A DNA stretch of 64,000 nt, taken from positions 33,625-97,624 of the forward strand of contig CAJUJY010000006.1 of the NCBI GenBank assembly GCA_910586555.1, given 5' to 3'. The notes under the pieces are model-generated. The model was not told the origin of the DNA, did not search any database, and saw only the letters and a program-made list of their open reading frames with translations. The position numbers and the translations under genes are program-made. Positions 9,684 to 18,229 of this stretch are shown here, piece by piece. Each line of letters begins with the position of its first letter. The first letter of the stretch is position 1. The DNA comes from an uncultured Lachnospiraceae bacterium. GTDB taxonomy: Bacteria > Bacillota > Clostridia > Lachnospirales > Lachnospiraceae.

Positions 9684-10158
9684 TGTCTTCTCCTCCTTCT
9701 TCGTGATAAATTGCTTCTATTCTAAGGATTACCCTTTCAACCCTTTTTTGCACTTCTTCAAAAAAGCTTTTATATTGTGCGTCATCTGCACCATATGGAT
9801 TAACCATGTCTGTGTCTTCACCTATAAATTCCCCTATTGTATAGACATTGCTGTCTAACCCGAAGTCTTCCATAAGTTTGACTTTCTCACTAAATGCCAT
9901 TGCCAGCATAAGTGTGTCCTGTGTTATATCCTCCTTTTTAAGCTGCATTGAATGTTTATGGTTGCTTACACCTATATCATGGCTGCTAAGTATTACATTT
10001 ACCTTGGGGCTTATTGGCTCTGAAAAAAGAACAACTATTCCCCTTGAAACAGCCTCTGGAAGCCATGCAGGAGCTATTTCCTTATAAACAGCTTCCGCCA
10101 CCGGACTACAAAAAGTATTAGTTGTACATATAAATATTACTTTATCATAACTTTTCAT
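9664..10158 (-). CDS. Low-molecular-weight phosphotyrosine/phosphoarginine phosphatase-like protein with altered active site
   Basis: 164 residues with the LMW-PTP fold pattern, KVIFICTTNTFCSPVAEAVY at the N-terminus. The family P-loop is C-x5-R-S. Here the Arg position is Cys (codon TGT where CGT would give Arg). The C-terminal catalytic Asp of the D-P-Y/F motif is Asn (MVNPYG, codon AAT). Both changes are read directly from the DNA, and the nucleophilic Cys itself is kept. By family knowledge, loss of the Arg and of the general acid should abolish normal phosphatase chemistry, so this may be a pseudo-enzyme. Good ribosome site (AAAGGAGGAGG). Lies between tsaC and rpiB. Confidence 0.85.
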   Translation of the reverse strand: MKSYDKVIFICTTNTFCSPVAEAVYKEIAPAWLPEAVSRGIVVLFSEPISPKVNVILSSHDIGVSNHKHSMQLKKEDITQDTLMLAMAFSEKVKLMEDFGLDSNVYTIGEFIGEDTDMVNPYGADDAQYKSFFEEVQKRVERVILRIEAIYHEEGGEDNDSIRQ

Positions 10159-10190
10159 GTCCTCCTCCTTTCTCTATTCTTTATTGTGCA

Positions 10191-11246
10191 TTATGCCTGC
10201 ACTATATGATATGCGGCGGCTTTTATCATTCTGTTCATCACAGCTCCCCCAAGAATATCATTATCAAAACTTTCTGAATATATATATTGTGCCCCCAGAT
10301 AATCCATTTCCCTTAATATATCATATAACCCGGCAGCAATAGAAGCTTCATGTTTTCTTGAACCTATACTTTTTACAATACTGCATTTATACTTGTCCTT
10401 TGTTTCATTTGTAGCTATAACTGCTGTTTTACATCCTTTTTTTTCTTTTTCCTCTGCCAGCATGTTAATCTTTGCAGTTACTTTTTGTATATCCCCCTCA
10501 ACAATTACAAGTTCACCTTTTGGTGCATAGTGCCGGTATTTCATGCCAGGGGCTTTTGCAGCTATATCTTTCCTTATTACCCTGCTTTCTATAACAGGGT
10601 CTGTATAAACACTTTCTGCTACTTTTTCAAGCATTGCTTTTGTAATATAGCCTGGCCTTAATATTACAGGATCTGCCCCGCTTACGTCTACTATTGATGA
10701 TTCAATGCCAATGCCTGCACTGCCGCCATCAATTACCATGTCAATCCTGCCATCTAAATCTTCTATAACATGTTCTGCCCTGACAGGACTTGGCCTTCCT
10801 GATATATTGGCACTTGGTGCTGCAATATATACTCCAGACTGTCTTATAAGCTCCCTTGCAACTGCATGTGCTGGCATTCTTACAGCAACTGTTAAAAGCC
10901 CGCCAGTAACAGATGAAGGAACTATCTCTTTCTTTTTAAAAATTAATGTAAGAGGGCCTGGCCAGAATGTTTTTGCAAGCTTAAGCCCGTTTTCTGTAAT
11001 GCCATCTGCCACTTTATACAAATCTTCCATATCAGCAATATGTACTATAAGCGGGTTATCAGATGGTCTTCCTTTAGCTTTATATATTTTTGATGCTGCA
11101 AAAGGATTTAGTGCATCACCGCCAAGTCCATAGACTGTTTCCGTCGGAAATGCCACAAGGCCTCCGTTCTTTAATATATCACATGCTTCCTTTAGTTCCT
11201 CTTTGCTAAAGTCTTCCGGGTTTACTTTTTGTACTTTCGTTACCAT
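10191..11246 (-). CDS. L-threonylcarbamoyladenylate synthase (YrdC + Sua5 domains)
   Basis: About 351 residues. The YrdC-type domain (~1-205) shows GGLVAFPTETVYGLGGDA, KIYKAKGRPSDNPL and SANISGRPSPVRAEHV; the Sua5 C-terminal domain follows linker residues APGMKYRHYAPKGEL. Makes threonylcarbamoyl-AMP for the t6A modification of tRNAs reading ANN codons. ATG 11246 has GGAGAAGG just upstream; an in-frame ATG four codons earlier lies at 11258. First gene of the tsaC-LMW phosphatase-rpiB cluster. Confidence 0.93.
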   Translation of the reverse strand: MVTKVQKVNPEDFSKEELKEACDILKNGGLVAFPTETVYGLGGDALNPFAASKIYKAKGRPSDNPLIVHIADMEDLYKVADGITENGLKLAKTFWPGPLTLIFKKKEIVPSSVTGGLLTVAVRMPAHAVARELIRQSGVYIAAPSANISGRPSPVRAEHVIEDLDGRIDMVIDGGSAGIGIESSIVDVSGADPVILRPGYITKAMLEKVAESVYTDPVIESRVIRKDIAAKAPGMKYRHYAPKGELVIVEGDIQKVTAKINMLAEEKEKKGCKTAVIATNETKDKYKCSIVKSIGSRKHEASIAAGLYDILREMDYLGAQYIYSESFDNDILGGAVMNRMIKAAAYHIVQA

Positions 11247-11293
11247 GTCCTTCTCCATTCCATACTAGCTGTAAAAGATGCTTTTTACCATAA

Positions 11294-12019
11294 TTATGCT
11301 TCTTTTTGTGCACCTGCTGCTTCAAGGTAACAAAGTGTCCCATCTGCAACAGCTTCTGCAACTTTTTTCTGGTAATCTTTATTTACAAGCATCTGTGCTT
11401 CCTGTGGGTTTGATAAAAAACCACACTCTACAATTATTGCAACACTTTCTGAATTTTTCAATATGTAGTAATCTGCATTTGGCTTTGCTACTCTGCTATT
11501 GCTTTTATCAAGGCTTTCTGAAAGCTGTTTTTGCATTATTTCTGCAAACTTCTTCCCTTCCTCTGATGATGCCTGGTAAAATACCTGTGCACCTTTAGAA
11601 CTTTCCTGTGTAAAACTGTTCTGGTGTATGCTTACTATAACATCAGGTTTTTCACTATTCATAAGTTCTACACGTCTTTTTAAGTCTGCTGCTTTTTTAT
11701 TGCTGTCATTTTCATTATATAAACCTGTATCAGTTTCCCGTGTCATAACAACTTCACAGTCCCTGTCTTCTAACTCTTTTTTAAGGCAGGTGGCAATGGC
11801 AAGATTTATATCTTTCTCATATGCCCCATTAACACCAACTTTACCTGGATCTATACCACCATGCCCACTGTCAATTACTACTTTATATTTCTTATTTCCT
11901 TTAACCGATACTTCTTCAAATACATCCTTTGCAGTTATATATGTTACTATTCCCACAATAAAAAGAACACATACAGTTATAAGCATCACAAGTGATTTGC
12001 CTTGTTTTCCTGCTGCCAT
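11294..12019 (-). CDS. cwlD: N-acetylmuramoyl-L-alanine amidase, CwlD-like
   Basis: 241 residues. Single N-terminal membrane anchor (~9-29), then an Amidase_3 domain: VVIDSGHGGIDPG (zinc His), ENDSNKKAADLKRRV, VSIHQNSF (second zinc His) and the C-terminal IIVECGFLSNPQEA (catalytic Glu). Length and anchor match CwlD, which with PdaA makes muramic-delta-lactam in spore cortex. Ribosome site AAAGGACGG. Separate sporulation genes nearby fit, but a general cell-wall amidase cannot be excluded. Confidence 0.82.
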   Translation of the reverse strand: MAAGKQGKSLVMLITVCVLFIVGIVTYITAKDVFEEVSVKGNKKYKVVIDSGHGGIDPGKVGVNGAYEKDINLAIATCLKKELEDRDCEVVMTRETDTGLYNENDSNKKAADLKRRVELMNSEKPDVIVSIHQNSFTQESSKGAQVFYQASSEEGKKFAEIMQKQLSESLDKSNSRVAKPNADYYILKNSESVAIIVECGFLSNPQEAQMLVNKDYQKKVAEAVADGTLCYLEAAGAQKEA

Positions 12020-12112
12020 GCCAAAACCGTCCTTTCAACATACTTATATATGCTATATGTATATGTAAGTATTGTTGCTTAAAGAACGTATATTAACTGT
12101 TCTTTTATTACA

Positions 12113-13807
12113 TCAGCCACAATATTTTGCAATGGTATCCCATACAGAGGGCATTTCCATTCCAAGCTTCCAGAATGCCATGCCTGCTGCATTCTCATTA
12201 ACAACGGCTTTCATCTTTAAATCAAGCGATTTCGGGTTTTCTATCCACATCTTACGTATGGAACTTCCAGACCTGTATTCAATATAATCAAGCCCTGCTT
12301 CTTCGTCCCATACCGTTTCAGTTCCTGAATTTCCAGCAAGTTCAGATGCATATTTCATGGAACATGCTTCAGATGAAAGTTCTATATTTCCATCTTTTGT
12401 TGTTTCTGTCCATATCCTTGAATAAAATGGTAGTGCAATTATAGTTTGTTCTGCTGGCACCTGTTTTATAGTATTAACTACAGAATCTTTAACATATCCC
12501 AGTGAAGATACAGGGCCTGCCTCTTCAGAACCAGCATAATATTCATCATATGCCATTGTAATAATATAATCTGCTACACGCGCCTGCTCTGTCCTGTTAT
12601 AATATTCAGAATAGCTTGCAGGAGGATAGTTATCTATAGAAAGGACTATCCCGTTATTACGGCACATAATACTTAATTCCCTTATAAATTGTATAAAATC
12701 TTCACCGTTTTCCTTTCTTACATTCTCAAAATCTATATTTATCCCGTCAAGATTGTATTTTATTGCTTCTGCCATAAGGTTTTTGGCAAGCCTCTGCCTT
12801 CTTGAAGTTGCCCTTAAAACCTTGCCAATCTTCATTCCTGGGTCAAAATCGTCACACAGCCCCCATACCTGCACTCCTGCGGCATGAGCACGTTCAATAT
12901 ATGTATAATCTGCTATAGATGAAATATTTCCAGCATTGTCTATTGTTTTAAACCATGTGGGTGATACTACATTAACACCTTTTGTTGAAGAAAGCAAATC
13001 TGTTAATGCAGCATTGGCAGATTTATTTGTTACCTGGTGCCATACAAGATTTACCTTTTCACCTAAAAGAGTATGCGTATATTCCTCTTCTTTAAAATCT
13101 GTTGTCCTGGTTTCTTCTATGGCCTCCCCAAGTTTTTCTTTTTTAATATATCCTGTAATGCCATCTTCTGTCATTGCCTTACAAAAGCCGTCACCACTTT
13201 CTTCTTCCAATATGCGCAGCTTTGTGCCAGAAGCAGTATCAAGAAGGACTGCGCTTTTACTATCTGCCTTAAATCGCAACTGGGTTTCTTTCTTTACTGT
13301 ATTATATTTTTCCTTTTCACCATATTTATAATTTATAACAACCCTGTCTGGATTGTCAAATTTCTTATAATCAAGTGCTGTATATTGTTTTATATAATCT
13401 ATTGCAACATAAACTGCATCATTATAAATCTTAACAATCTCATAATCCTTTGTTTCTTTCCTTTTATTAGTATAACATATATTACTGTTTAATTCTGCTG
13501 AAACCACAGCAGATGATGTACTGTACAGAAGCTTGTTCTCCACAGAATCCCAGTAAAACCCTGGATTAAGCATGTCTTTTATTATATCCATTCCAATATA
13601 AACCTGCCCGTCTTCATATAATCCTGGTTCTGTAACAGCTTCTTCCTGCATTATCAGTTTTGCCATTCCTTCTGGCACATTAAAATAATCCTTAAGCTCC
13701 ATATGCTCTTTACTTGGCATATTCTTCCGTAAAATTATAATAATAGAAGTTACCATAATAACTAATACTATTACTGCCACCGGGATTAAAATTTGTTTCT
13801 TTTTCAT
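12113..13807 (-). CDS. Membrane-anchored glycoside hydrolase family 18 protein
   Basis: 564 residues. N-terminal signal anchor (~5-28), a middle region with copper-amine-oxidase-like stalk/SH3-like segments (~45-235), and a C-terminal GH18 barrel (~255-560). The catalytic D-x-x-D-x-D-x-E signature is seen as LDGINIDFEN, and YNRTEQARVADYIITMAYDEYYAG is another conserved strand. GH18 enzymes of this shape in spore-formers (for example SleL/YdhD types) cut peptidoglycan or cortex. Ribosome site AAGGAAG. Follows cwlD in the opposite order on the same strand with a 93-nt gap. Confidence 0.87.
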   Translation of the reverse strand: MKKKQILIPVAVIVLVIMVTSIIIILRKNMPSKEHMELKDYFNVPEGMAKLIMQEEAVTEPGLYEDGQVYIGMDIIKDMLNPGFYWDSVENKLLYSTSSAVVSAELNSNICYTNKRKETKDYEIVKIYNDAVYVAIDYIKQYTALDYKKFDNPDRVVINYKYGEKEKYNTVKKETQLRFKADSKSAVLLDTASGTKLRILEEESGDGFCKAMTEDGITGYIKKEKLGEAIEETRTTDFKEEEYTHTLLGEKVNLVWHQVTNKSANAALTDLLSSTKGVNVVSPTWFKTIDNAGNISSIADYTYIERAHAAGVQVWGLCDDFDPGMKIGKVLRATSRRQRLAKNLMAEAIKYNLDGINIDFENVRKENGEDFIQFIRELSIMCRNNGIVLSIDNYPPASYSEYYNRTEQARVADYIITMAYDEYYAGSEEAGPVSSLGYVKDSVVNTIKQVPAEQTIIALPFYSRIWTETTKDGNIELSSEACSMKYASELAGNSGTETVWDEEAGLDYIEYRSGSSIRKMWIENPKSLDLKMKAVVNENAAGMAFWKLGMEMPSVWDTIAKYCG

Positions 13808-13891
13808 ATGTCAGCTTCCTTTTCTTCTCATATAGTTATATTATGATAAGTATAACACTTTATATGTAGATAGACAAGAAGTCTTATAATT

Positions 13892-13931
13892 AAAAATGGC
13901 CAGGAAATCCCGGGCAAGATCCCCCTGGCCA
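13892..13931 (-). terminator. Rho-independent terminator after the 77-aa gene
   Basis: On the minus strand TGGCCAGG (13931-13924) pairs with CCTGGCCA (13904-13897), followed by five U residues (13896-13892). Placed downstream of the 77-aa ORF at 14004-14237. Confidence 0.75.
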
Positions 13932-14003
13932 GTTTACAGCTTACAACCTTATATTTTAAAGGGCTGCCAAACCTTCCATGATAATGTAATAAATTAAAAT
14001 ATT

Positions 14004-14237
14004 TCAGACACTTATGATACGTTCAAAGTCTATCTGTACTATCCTGCCATGTTCATCACCCGTATAGCTTTTCATATAATAATTATTTTCCATTACATTT
14101 TTAAGCTGGTCTACGTTATCAAGCGAATACTGCCTGCCATCAATTTTTACTTCAATACCAGTATTTTCTGCCTGTTTTATTTCAGATACAAGCCATGAGT
14201 ACATAATATCCTTTAGTTCTTCTGGTTTAATGTCCAA
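14004..14237 (-). CDS. Small conserved-looking protein of unknown function
   Basis: 77 residues from a TTG start preceded by GGGAGG nine nt upstream. Charged, mixed alpha/beta composition (SWLVSEIKQAENTGIEVKID, NYYMKSYTGDEHGRIVQIDF); no membrane segment or motif I recognise. It has its own downstream terminator, and its start overlaps the end of a 45-aa upstream ORF by 11 nt, which suggests translational coupling. Function unknown. Confidence 0.65.
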   Translation of the reverse strand: MDIKPEELKDIMYSWLVSEIKQAENTGIEVKIDGRQYSLDNVDQLKNVMENNYYMKSYTGDEHGRIVQIDFERIISV

Positions 14238-14364
14238 TTTTACCTGCCTCCCATAAAATAACAGCTATGTGCTTTGTGATACGCTGTTTAAATTTCCTAA
14301 ATACTTTATATAAAAGAGTTACGGATTCCTTATATTTATGGTATAAGTAAAATATGCCTGCCAT
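14227..14364 (-). CDS. Possible 45-aa basic peptide upstream of the 77-aa gene
   Basis: Frame opens at ATG 14364 and encodes a Lys/Arg/Tyr-rich peptide (YHKYKESVTLLYKVFRKFKQ) ending GKIGH. The stop overlaps the TTG start of the next gene. A strong GGAGG lies about 20 nt upstream, too far for the ATG, so the true start is uncertain. Coding is plausible because of the stop/start overlap but not proven. Confidence 0.35.
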   Translation of the reverse strand: MAGIFYLYHKYKESVTLLYKVFRKFKQRITKHIAVILWEAGKIGH

Positions 14365-14718
14365 AATATCAAGTGCCTGTTTTTCCTCCTTTCTTTGTAG
14401 AACCCGTTTCCCTGGTGTGTATTATATTATAATGTATAGATAACAGGCTATAGTATATTTGACAGTATTGCCAGAGGTTTTTTGTAGCAAACCCCGGGGG
14501 TTTTTTATAAAACCTCACATTTCCATCACATTTAAAATTAATAAACAATAAACTTGAAAAAACTCCTAGTATTTCTTATCACAATTTACAAACCCTATTT
14601 ATTACGGGAAAATTATCTTTTACGTTGACTTATATTATAGTTTAAATTATAATTTGAGTAAGGATATATGTACTATTTTGACGATTATTGCAATTTTTAA
14701 AAGAAGGGAAGTGAGCCT
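14365..14718. other. Divergent intergenic region upstream of mecA
   Basis: Holds an orphan two-tier hairpin: GAGGTTTT (14474-14481) with AAAACCTC (14509-14516), enclosing a GC hairpin at 14489-14503 that is followed by U residues on the plus strand. The mecA promoter lies about 110 nt downstream. No gene on either strand ends here, so the hairpin does not obviously terminate a known transcript. Confidence 0.5.
14625..14653 (+). promoter_or_regulatory. Sigma-A-type promoter of mecA
   Basis: TTGACT (14625-14630), 17-nt spacer, TATAAT (14648-14653). Start of transcription near 14660 gives a leader of about 58 nt before the GTG at 14719. Confidence 0.78.
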
Positions 14719-15510
14719 GTGCGAATAGAAAAAATTAGCGACAAACAAATACGCTGTACTTTAAATAAACAAGATCTATCTGACCGCGAACTCCGTATTA
14801 GCGAGCTGGCATATGGAACTGATAAGGCAAAAGCACTTTTCCGCGACATGATGCAGCAGGCTTCCTATGAGTTTGGATTTGAAACGGAAGATATTCCTTT
14901 AATGATAGAAGCAATACCAATGTATCCTGATACTCTTGTACTTGTTATCACTAAAGTTGACGATCCTGACGAACTGGATACACGTTTTTCCAGCTTTTCA
15001 GATAATCCTGATGAATTATACGAAGACAGCGGGTATGAATATGATATTGAGGATTCCTTAGATACCAGCCTTCCTGGAAATTATATTCCTGAAGAGGGGG
15101 ATACATTGTCATTTGTCCCAGATATACAGGAAGAACCTGAAACAGATTTTATATCACTGTCAGAAGCACTTGGCATGGAGCCAAGGCCTAAAACACCTGA
15201 CATAGAAATTAGTACAGATATCATTAGAGCCTATTCATTTAAAAAACTTGAAGACATAGCTGCATTTGCATACAGCCTGGATAACATATATAACGGCGAT
15301 AATACCGTTTATAAAGATAATGCTAAAGGAATCTATTACCTTATATTGCATAAATCACACCATTCACCAGATGTATTTAATAAAGTTTGCAATATGGCAT
15401 GGGAATATGGCGCCCTTTTAAAAAATACTTATGTAATCCCCTCTTACTTTGAAGAGCATTTTGAACCACTTATAAAAAATAGTGCTTTGCAAACCCTTGC
15501 AAAAATCTGA
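14719..15510 (+). CDS. mecA: Adaptor protein MecA
   Basis: 263 residues from a GTG start (ribosome site GGGAAG). N-terminal target-binding domain MRIEKISDKQIRCTLNKQDL, an acidic linker (~95-160), and a C-terminal ClpC-binding domain (YSFKKLEDIAAFAYSLDN, YYLILHKSHHSPDVFN). In Firmicutes MecA hands substrates to ClpCP for degradation, in B. subtilis ComK and Spo0A-related control. Single-gene transcript with a clear promoter before it and a strong terminator after it. Confidence 0.93.
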   Translation: MRIEKISDKQIRCTLNKQDLSDRELRISELAYGTDKAKALFRDMMQQASYEFGFETEDIPLMIEAIPMYPDTLVLVITKVDDPDELDTRFSSFSDNPDELYEDSGYEYDIEDSLDTSLPGNYIPEEGDTLSFVPDIQEEPETDFISLSEALGMEPRPKTPDIEISTDIIRAYSFKKLEDIAAFAYSLDNIYNGDNTVYKDNAKGIYYLILHKSHHSPDVFNKVCNMAWEYGALLKNTYVIPSYFEEHFEPLIKNSALQTLAKI

Positions 15511-15534
15511 TATATTTATTGTGGTGGAGAAATT

Positions 15535-15572
15535 AAAATATGGCATGCCTGTATACCAGCATGCCATATTTT
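15535..15572 (+). terminator. Terminator after mecA
   Basis: AAAATATGGCATGC (15535-15548) and GCATGCCATATTTT (15559-15572) form a perfect 14-bp hairpin with a 10-nt loop, ending in U residues. The A run on the other arm lets it also work for the opposite strand. Confidence 0.85.
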
Positions 15573-15658
15573 ATCTTTATACTGTAAAACAAATACCAAT
15601 AATACATGTTTAATAGTAAAAATATCCACAGCCTGTATTATATGGAAAAGCTAAACTA

Positions 15659-15865
15659 TTATTTTTTAGCTAAATACTCATTAACAGTATCAACTAGTTT
15701 TGAAGCATCAAGTCCATGCACTACAGCAGCCTCGGCAAGGCTTTCACCCTGTGAAGCAGGGCAGCCTATGCAATGCATGCCTGATCCTACAAGAATAGGC
15801 CCAATACCTGGATCCAGTGCAAGCATGTCTGCTATTATCATATCTTCTGATACTCTCTCTGTCAT
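15659..15865 (-). CDS. DUF1858 domain protein
   Basis: 68 residues: VSEDMIIADMLALDPGIGPILVGSGMHCIGCPASQGESLAEAA, the DUF1858 pattern with its C-x-x-C (CIGC), and a C-terminal helix. Members of this family occur alone or fused to redox/hybrid cluster proteins; biochemical role unknown, a metal or redox function is suspected. ATG 15865 has GAGG with good spacing; the longer frame to 15928 runs through the pseudoknot leader and is rejected. Confidence 0.85.
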   Translation of the reverse strand: MTERVSEDMIIADMLALDPGIGPILVGSGMHCIGCPASQGESLAEAAVVHGLDASKLVDTVNEYLAKK

Positions 15866-15879
15866 AATATCCTCATTTC

Positions 15880-15937
15880 TGCGTTGCATATATTTATAAA
15901 ACTGCCAGCCTGTTTTTACAGAAGGCAACGCACTTCT
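15880..15937 (-). promoter_or_regulatory. Pseudoknot leader of the DUF1858 gene
   Basis: Minus strand: P1 AGAAG (15937-15933) with CTTCT (15924-15920). The loop strand TGCGTTGC (15932-15925) pairs over 8 bp with GCAACGCA (15887-15880), followed immediately by GAAATGAGG and ATG 15865. Same layout as the other leaders of this family. Confidence 0.65.
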
Positions 15938-16088
15938 TTATATAGGACTGCTATAAAGCCTGGCAGCAATATTTTACATTAGTTATCTCCTATAAACATC
16001 CTTTTATGCCAGGCACTTAAAAAGCTGCCGTCTTGCAGCGAAAAAAACCGCCTGCCAGCCAGCAGCCCTATGTCCTAAATACAATAAA

Positions 16089-16259
16089 TTATTCTTCAGA
16101 AATTGCACCTGAAGGGCATGTTCCAGCACAAGCGCCACAACTGATACATGTATCAGGATCGATTACATAATGTGAATCTCCTTCTGAGATAGCACCTACT
16201 GGACATCCGCCTGCACAAGCACCACAGCTTACGCAGTCATCACTAATTACATATGCCAT
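16089..16259 (-). CDS. 2[4Fe-4S] ferredoxin
   Basis: 56 residues, MAYVISDDCVSCGACAGGCP and a second CISCGACAGTCP motif, the classic clostridial two-cluster ferredoxin with internal symmetry. Low-potential electron carrier for hydrogenase, pyruvate:ferredoxin oxidoreductase and similar enzymes. Ribosome site AAAGGAGGG upstream of the ATG. Monocistronic by appearance, between the DUF1858 and alcohol dehydrogenase genes. Confidence 0.95.
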   Translation of the reverse strand: MAYVISDDCVSCGACAGGCPVGAISEGDSHYVIDPDTCISCGACAGTCPSGAISEE

Positions 16260-16444
16260 TCTAAAGTCCCTCCTTTTAATTTTGTCTTTTTATTATAATA
16301 CACATACAAAAATATTACAAGGACAAACTGCATATTTTTTATAGGAAATTTGCCGTTACTTATTCACACCCGGACTATTATCTAGTAAGGATAATGTACT
16401 ATATTGTTATAATATGTATAAATATATTATATAAGCTTTATTTA

Positions 16445-17656
16445 TTAGAAGTCTACGTCTGTATCATAATAGCAGCATTTAAGCAGTTTCTCCATCTCCT
16501 CCTGTGAAGGCTGGCGTGGGTTAGAACCTGTACATGCATCTAAAAGTGCATTGGCTGCTATAGAAGGCAGTTTCTCAAGAAATTCATCTTCTGGCACAAT
16601 GCCTGTTTCTGCCGGGACACCTCCCTCACCATAATTCTTTATGCAGTGAGGTATATTAAGGTCATCATTCATTTTTCTTAAATAATTTATAAGTATATCT
16701 GTTTTTTCATCATCTGTATTTCCACCAAGGCCCATATAATCCACGATTTCACCATAACGTTTCTTTGCTGTTTCATCTTTGCTGTTAAACTTTATAACTT
16801 TAGGCAAATACATTGCATTGGCAGCGCCATGTATTATATGCCCGTTTTTAAATACAGCACCTGTCTTATGTGCCATTGAATGTACAATGCCAAGAAGTGC
16901 ATTAGAAAACGCCATTCCTGCAAGACATTGTGCATCATGCATCTTGTTTCTGCTGTCCATATCACCGTTATATGATTTTACAAGGTCTGTTTCTATCATT
17001 TTGATTGCCCAGATTGCAAGAGGATCTGTATAATTACAGTTAGCAGTTGATACATATGCCTCTATTGCATGTGTCATGGCATCCATTCCTGTATGTGCTA
17101 CAAGGTGCACTGGCATTGTTTCTGCAAGCCCTGAATCCACTATTGCAACGTCTGGTGTAATCTCAAAATCAGCTATAGGGTATTTAATGCCCTTTTCATA
17201 ATCTGTTATAATTGAAAATGCTGTTACTTCTGTAGCTGTGCCTGATGTAGAAGAGATTGCACAGAAACGTGCTTTTTTACGGAGTGGTGGTATTCCAAAT
17301 ACCTTACACATATCTTCAAATGTAATATCAGGATATTCATATTTAATCCACATAGCCTTGGCAGCATCAATAGGTGAACCTCCGCCCATTGCCACAATCC
17401 AGTCAGGCCCAAACTTCTGCATAACCTCTGCACCGCGCATAACAGTTTCTACAGAAGGGTCAGGTTCAATGCCTTCAAACAGCTCTACTTCCATTCCTGC
17501 TTCCTTAAGGTAATTAACCGCTTTGTCAAGAAACCCGTTTCTTTTCATAGAGCCGCCGCCTACGCATATAATTGCTTTCTTGCCAGTAAAATTTTTTAAT
17601 GCTTCTAAAGAACCCTTGCCATGGTATAAATCCCTTGGTAATGTAAATCTTGCCAT
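16445..17656 (-). CDS. Iron-containing alcohol dehydrogenase
   Basis: 403 residues. N-terminal nucleotide-binding half with AMGGGSPIDAAKAMW, C-terminal metal half with HTGMDAMTHAIEAYVS and HSMAHKTGAVFKNGHIIHGAANA supplying the Asp and His ligands. Resembles butanol/NAD(P)H-dependent alcohol dehydrogenases of fermenting Clostridia; substrate not certain. AGGAGG-type ribosome site upstream. Its 3' side lies 185 nt from the ferredoxin gene on the same strand. Confidence 0.92.
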   Translation of the reverse strand: MARFTLPRDLYHGKGSLEALKNFTGKKAIICVGGGSMKRNGFLDKAVNYLKEAGMEVELFEGIEPDPSVETVMRGAEVMQKFGPDWIVAMGGGSPIDAAKAMWIKYEYPDITFEDMCKVFGIPPLRKKARFCAISSTSGTATEVTAFSIITDYEKGIKYPIADFEITPDVAIVDSGLAETMPVHLVAHTGMDAMTHAIEAYVSTANCNYTDPLAIWAIKMIETDLVKSYNGDMDSRNKMHDAQCLAGMAFSNALLGIVHSMAHKTGAVFKNGHIIHGAANAMYLPKVIKFNSKDETAKKRYGEIVDYMGLGGNTDDEKTDILINYLRKMNDDLNIPHCIKNYGEGGVPAETGIVPEDEFLEKLPSIAANALLDACTGSNPRQPSQEEMEKLLKCCYYDTDVDF

Positions 17657-17800
17657 AACTTTCCTCCTTATTTTGTTAAATCTGGCTAAATTTATGTGGT
17701 TTTCAACACATTTTTGTTACATATTTATATATTAACATTACCAGATTTATACGTCAACCAGGAAATCCAGTTTTACCAATGCTTTAAAAGTGGCAAGGTT

Positions 17801-17831
17801 AAAAATACACTGGCAGGATATCCTGCCAGTG
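17801..17831 (-). terminator. Terminator of sigK
   Basis: A perfect 24-base palindrome at 17808-17831 (arm CACTGGCAGGAT), followed on the minus strand by UAUUUUU (17807-17801). It begins immediately after the sigK C-terminal stop codon. Confidence 0.85.
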
Positions 17832-17832
17832 C

Positions 17833-18204
17833 CTATACTGGGATAAAGCTCTCATAGGCTTTTTTAAGTTTACTTAAAGCATTTTTCTCAATTCTCGATA
17901 CATATGAACGTGATATGCCATATTTTGCTGCTATTTCCCTCTGTGTCCTTTCCTTTTTACCATCAAGCCCATATCTCATAATTATAATATCTTTTTCCCT
18001 TTCATCTAGTGTTTTATTAATTATCCTGCCTAATTTTGAAATATTTTCCTGCATTGTAACACGTTCAGCTATATCTTCCTCTTCATATTCAATAATATCT
18101 ATAAGGCTTATTTCATTCCCCTCCTTATCAGATCCTATTGAATCATATAAATATACATCTTTGGAAGCCTTTTTATCTGAACGCATCATCATAAGCAGTT
18201 CATT
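17833..18204 (-). CDS. sigK: Sigma-K, C-terminal half (separated by an intervening element)
   Basis: Encodes regions 3-4 of a mother-cell sporulation sigma factor: after the junction NELLMMMRSDKKASKDVYLYDSIG, then GNEISLIDI, LDEREKDIIIMRYGLDGKKERTQREIAAKYGISRSYVSRIEKNAL (region 4 helix-turn-helix). As it stands there is no proper start: the isolated frame begins at ATG 18192 in mid-protein. The N-terminal half is at 28020-28292. Joining them at the AA core (18204-18203 with 28019-28018) gives ...ARCIE-NELLMMMR..., in frame, about 214 residues, the position where B. subtilis sigK is also interrupted by skin. Confidence 0.93.
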   Translation of the reverse strand, partial: NELLMMMRSDKKASKDVYLYDSIGSDKEGNEISLIDIIEYEEEDIAERVTMQENISKLGRIINKTLDEREKDIIIMRYGLDGKKERTQREIAAKYGISRSYVSRIEKNALSKLKKAYESFIPV

Positions 18205-18229
18205 ACCACTACAACATCATTGGCAGCAT
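18203..18229 (-). other. Recombination site, C-terminal-side junction of the sigK element
   Basis: Minus strand: a 25-nt arm (18229-18205, beginning ATGCTGCCAATG and ending TAGTGGT), then core AA (18204-18203), then sigK coding sequence. The arm contains the stop codon of the recombinase gene. It is the inverted partner of the arm at 27994-28017, differing by one base and one single-base insertion. Confidence 0.85.
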
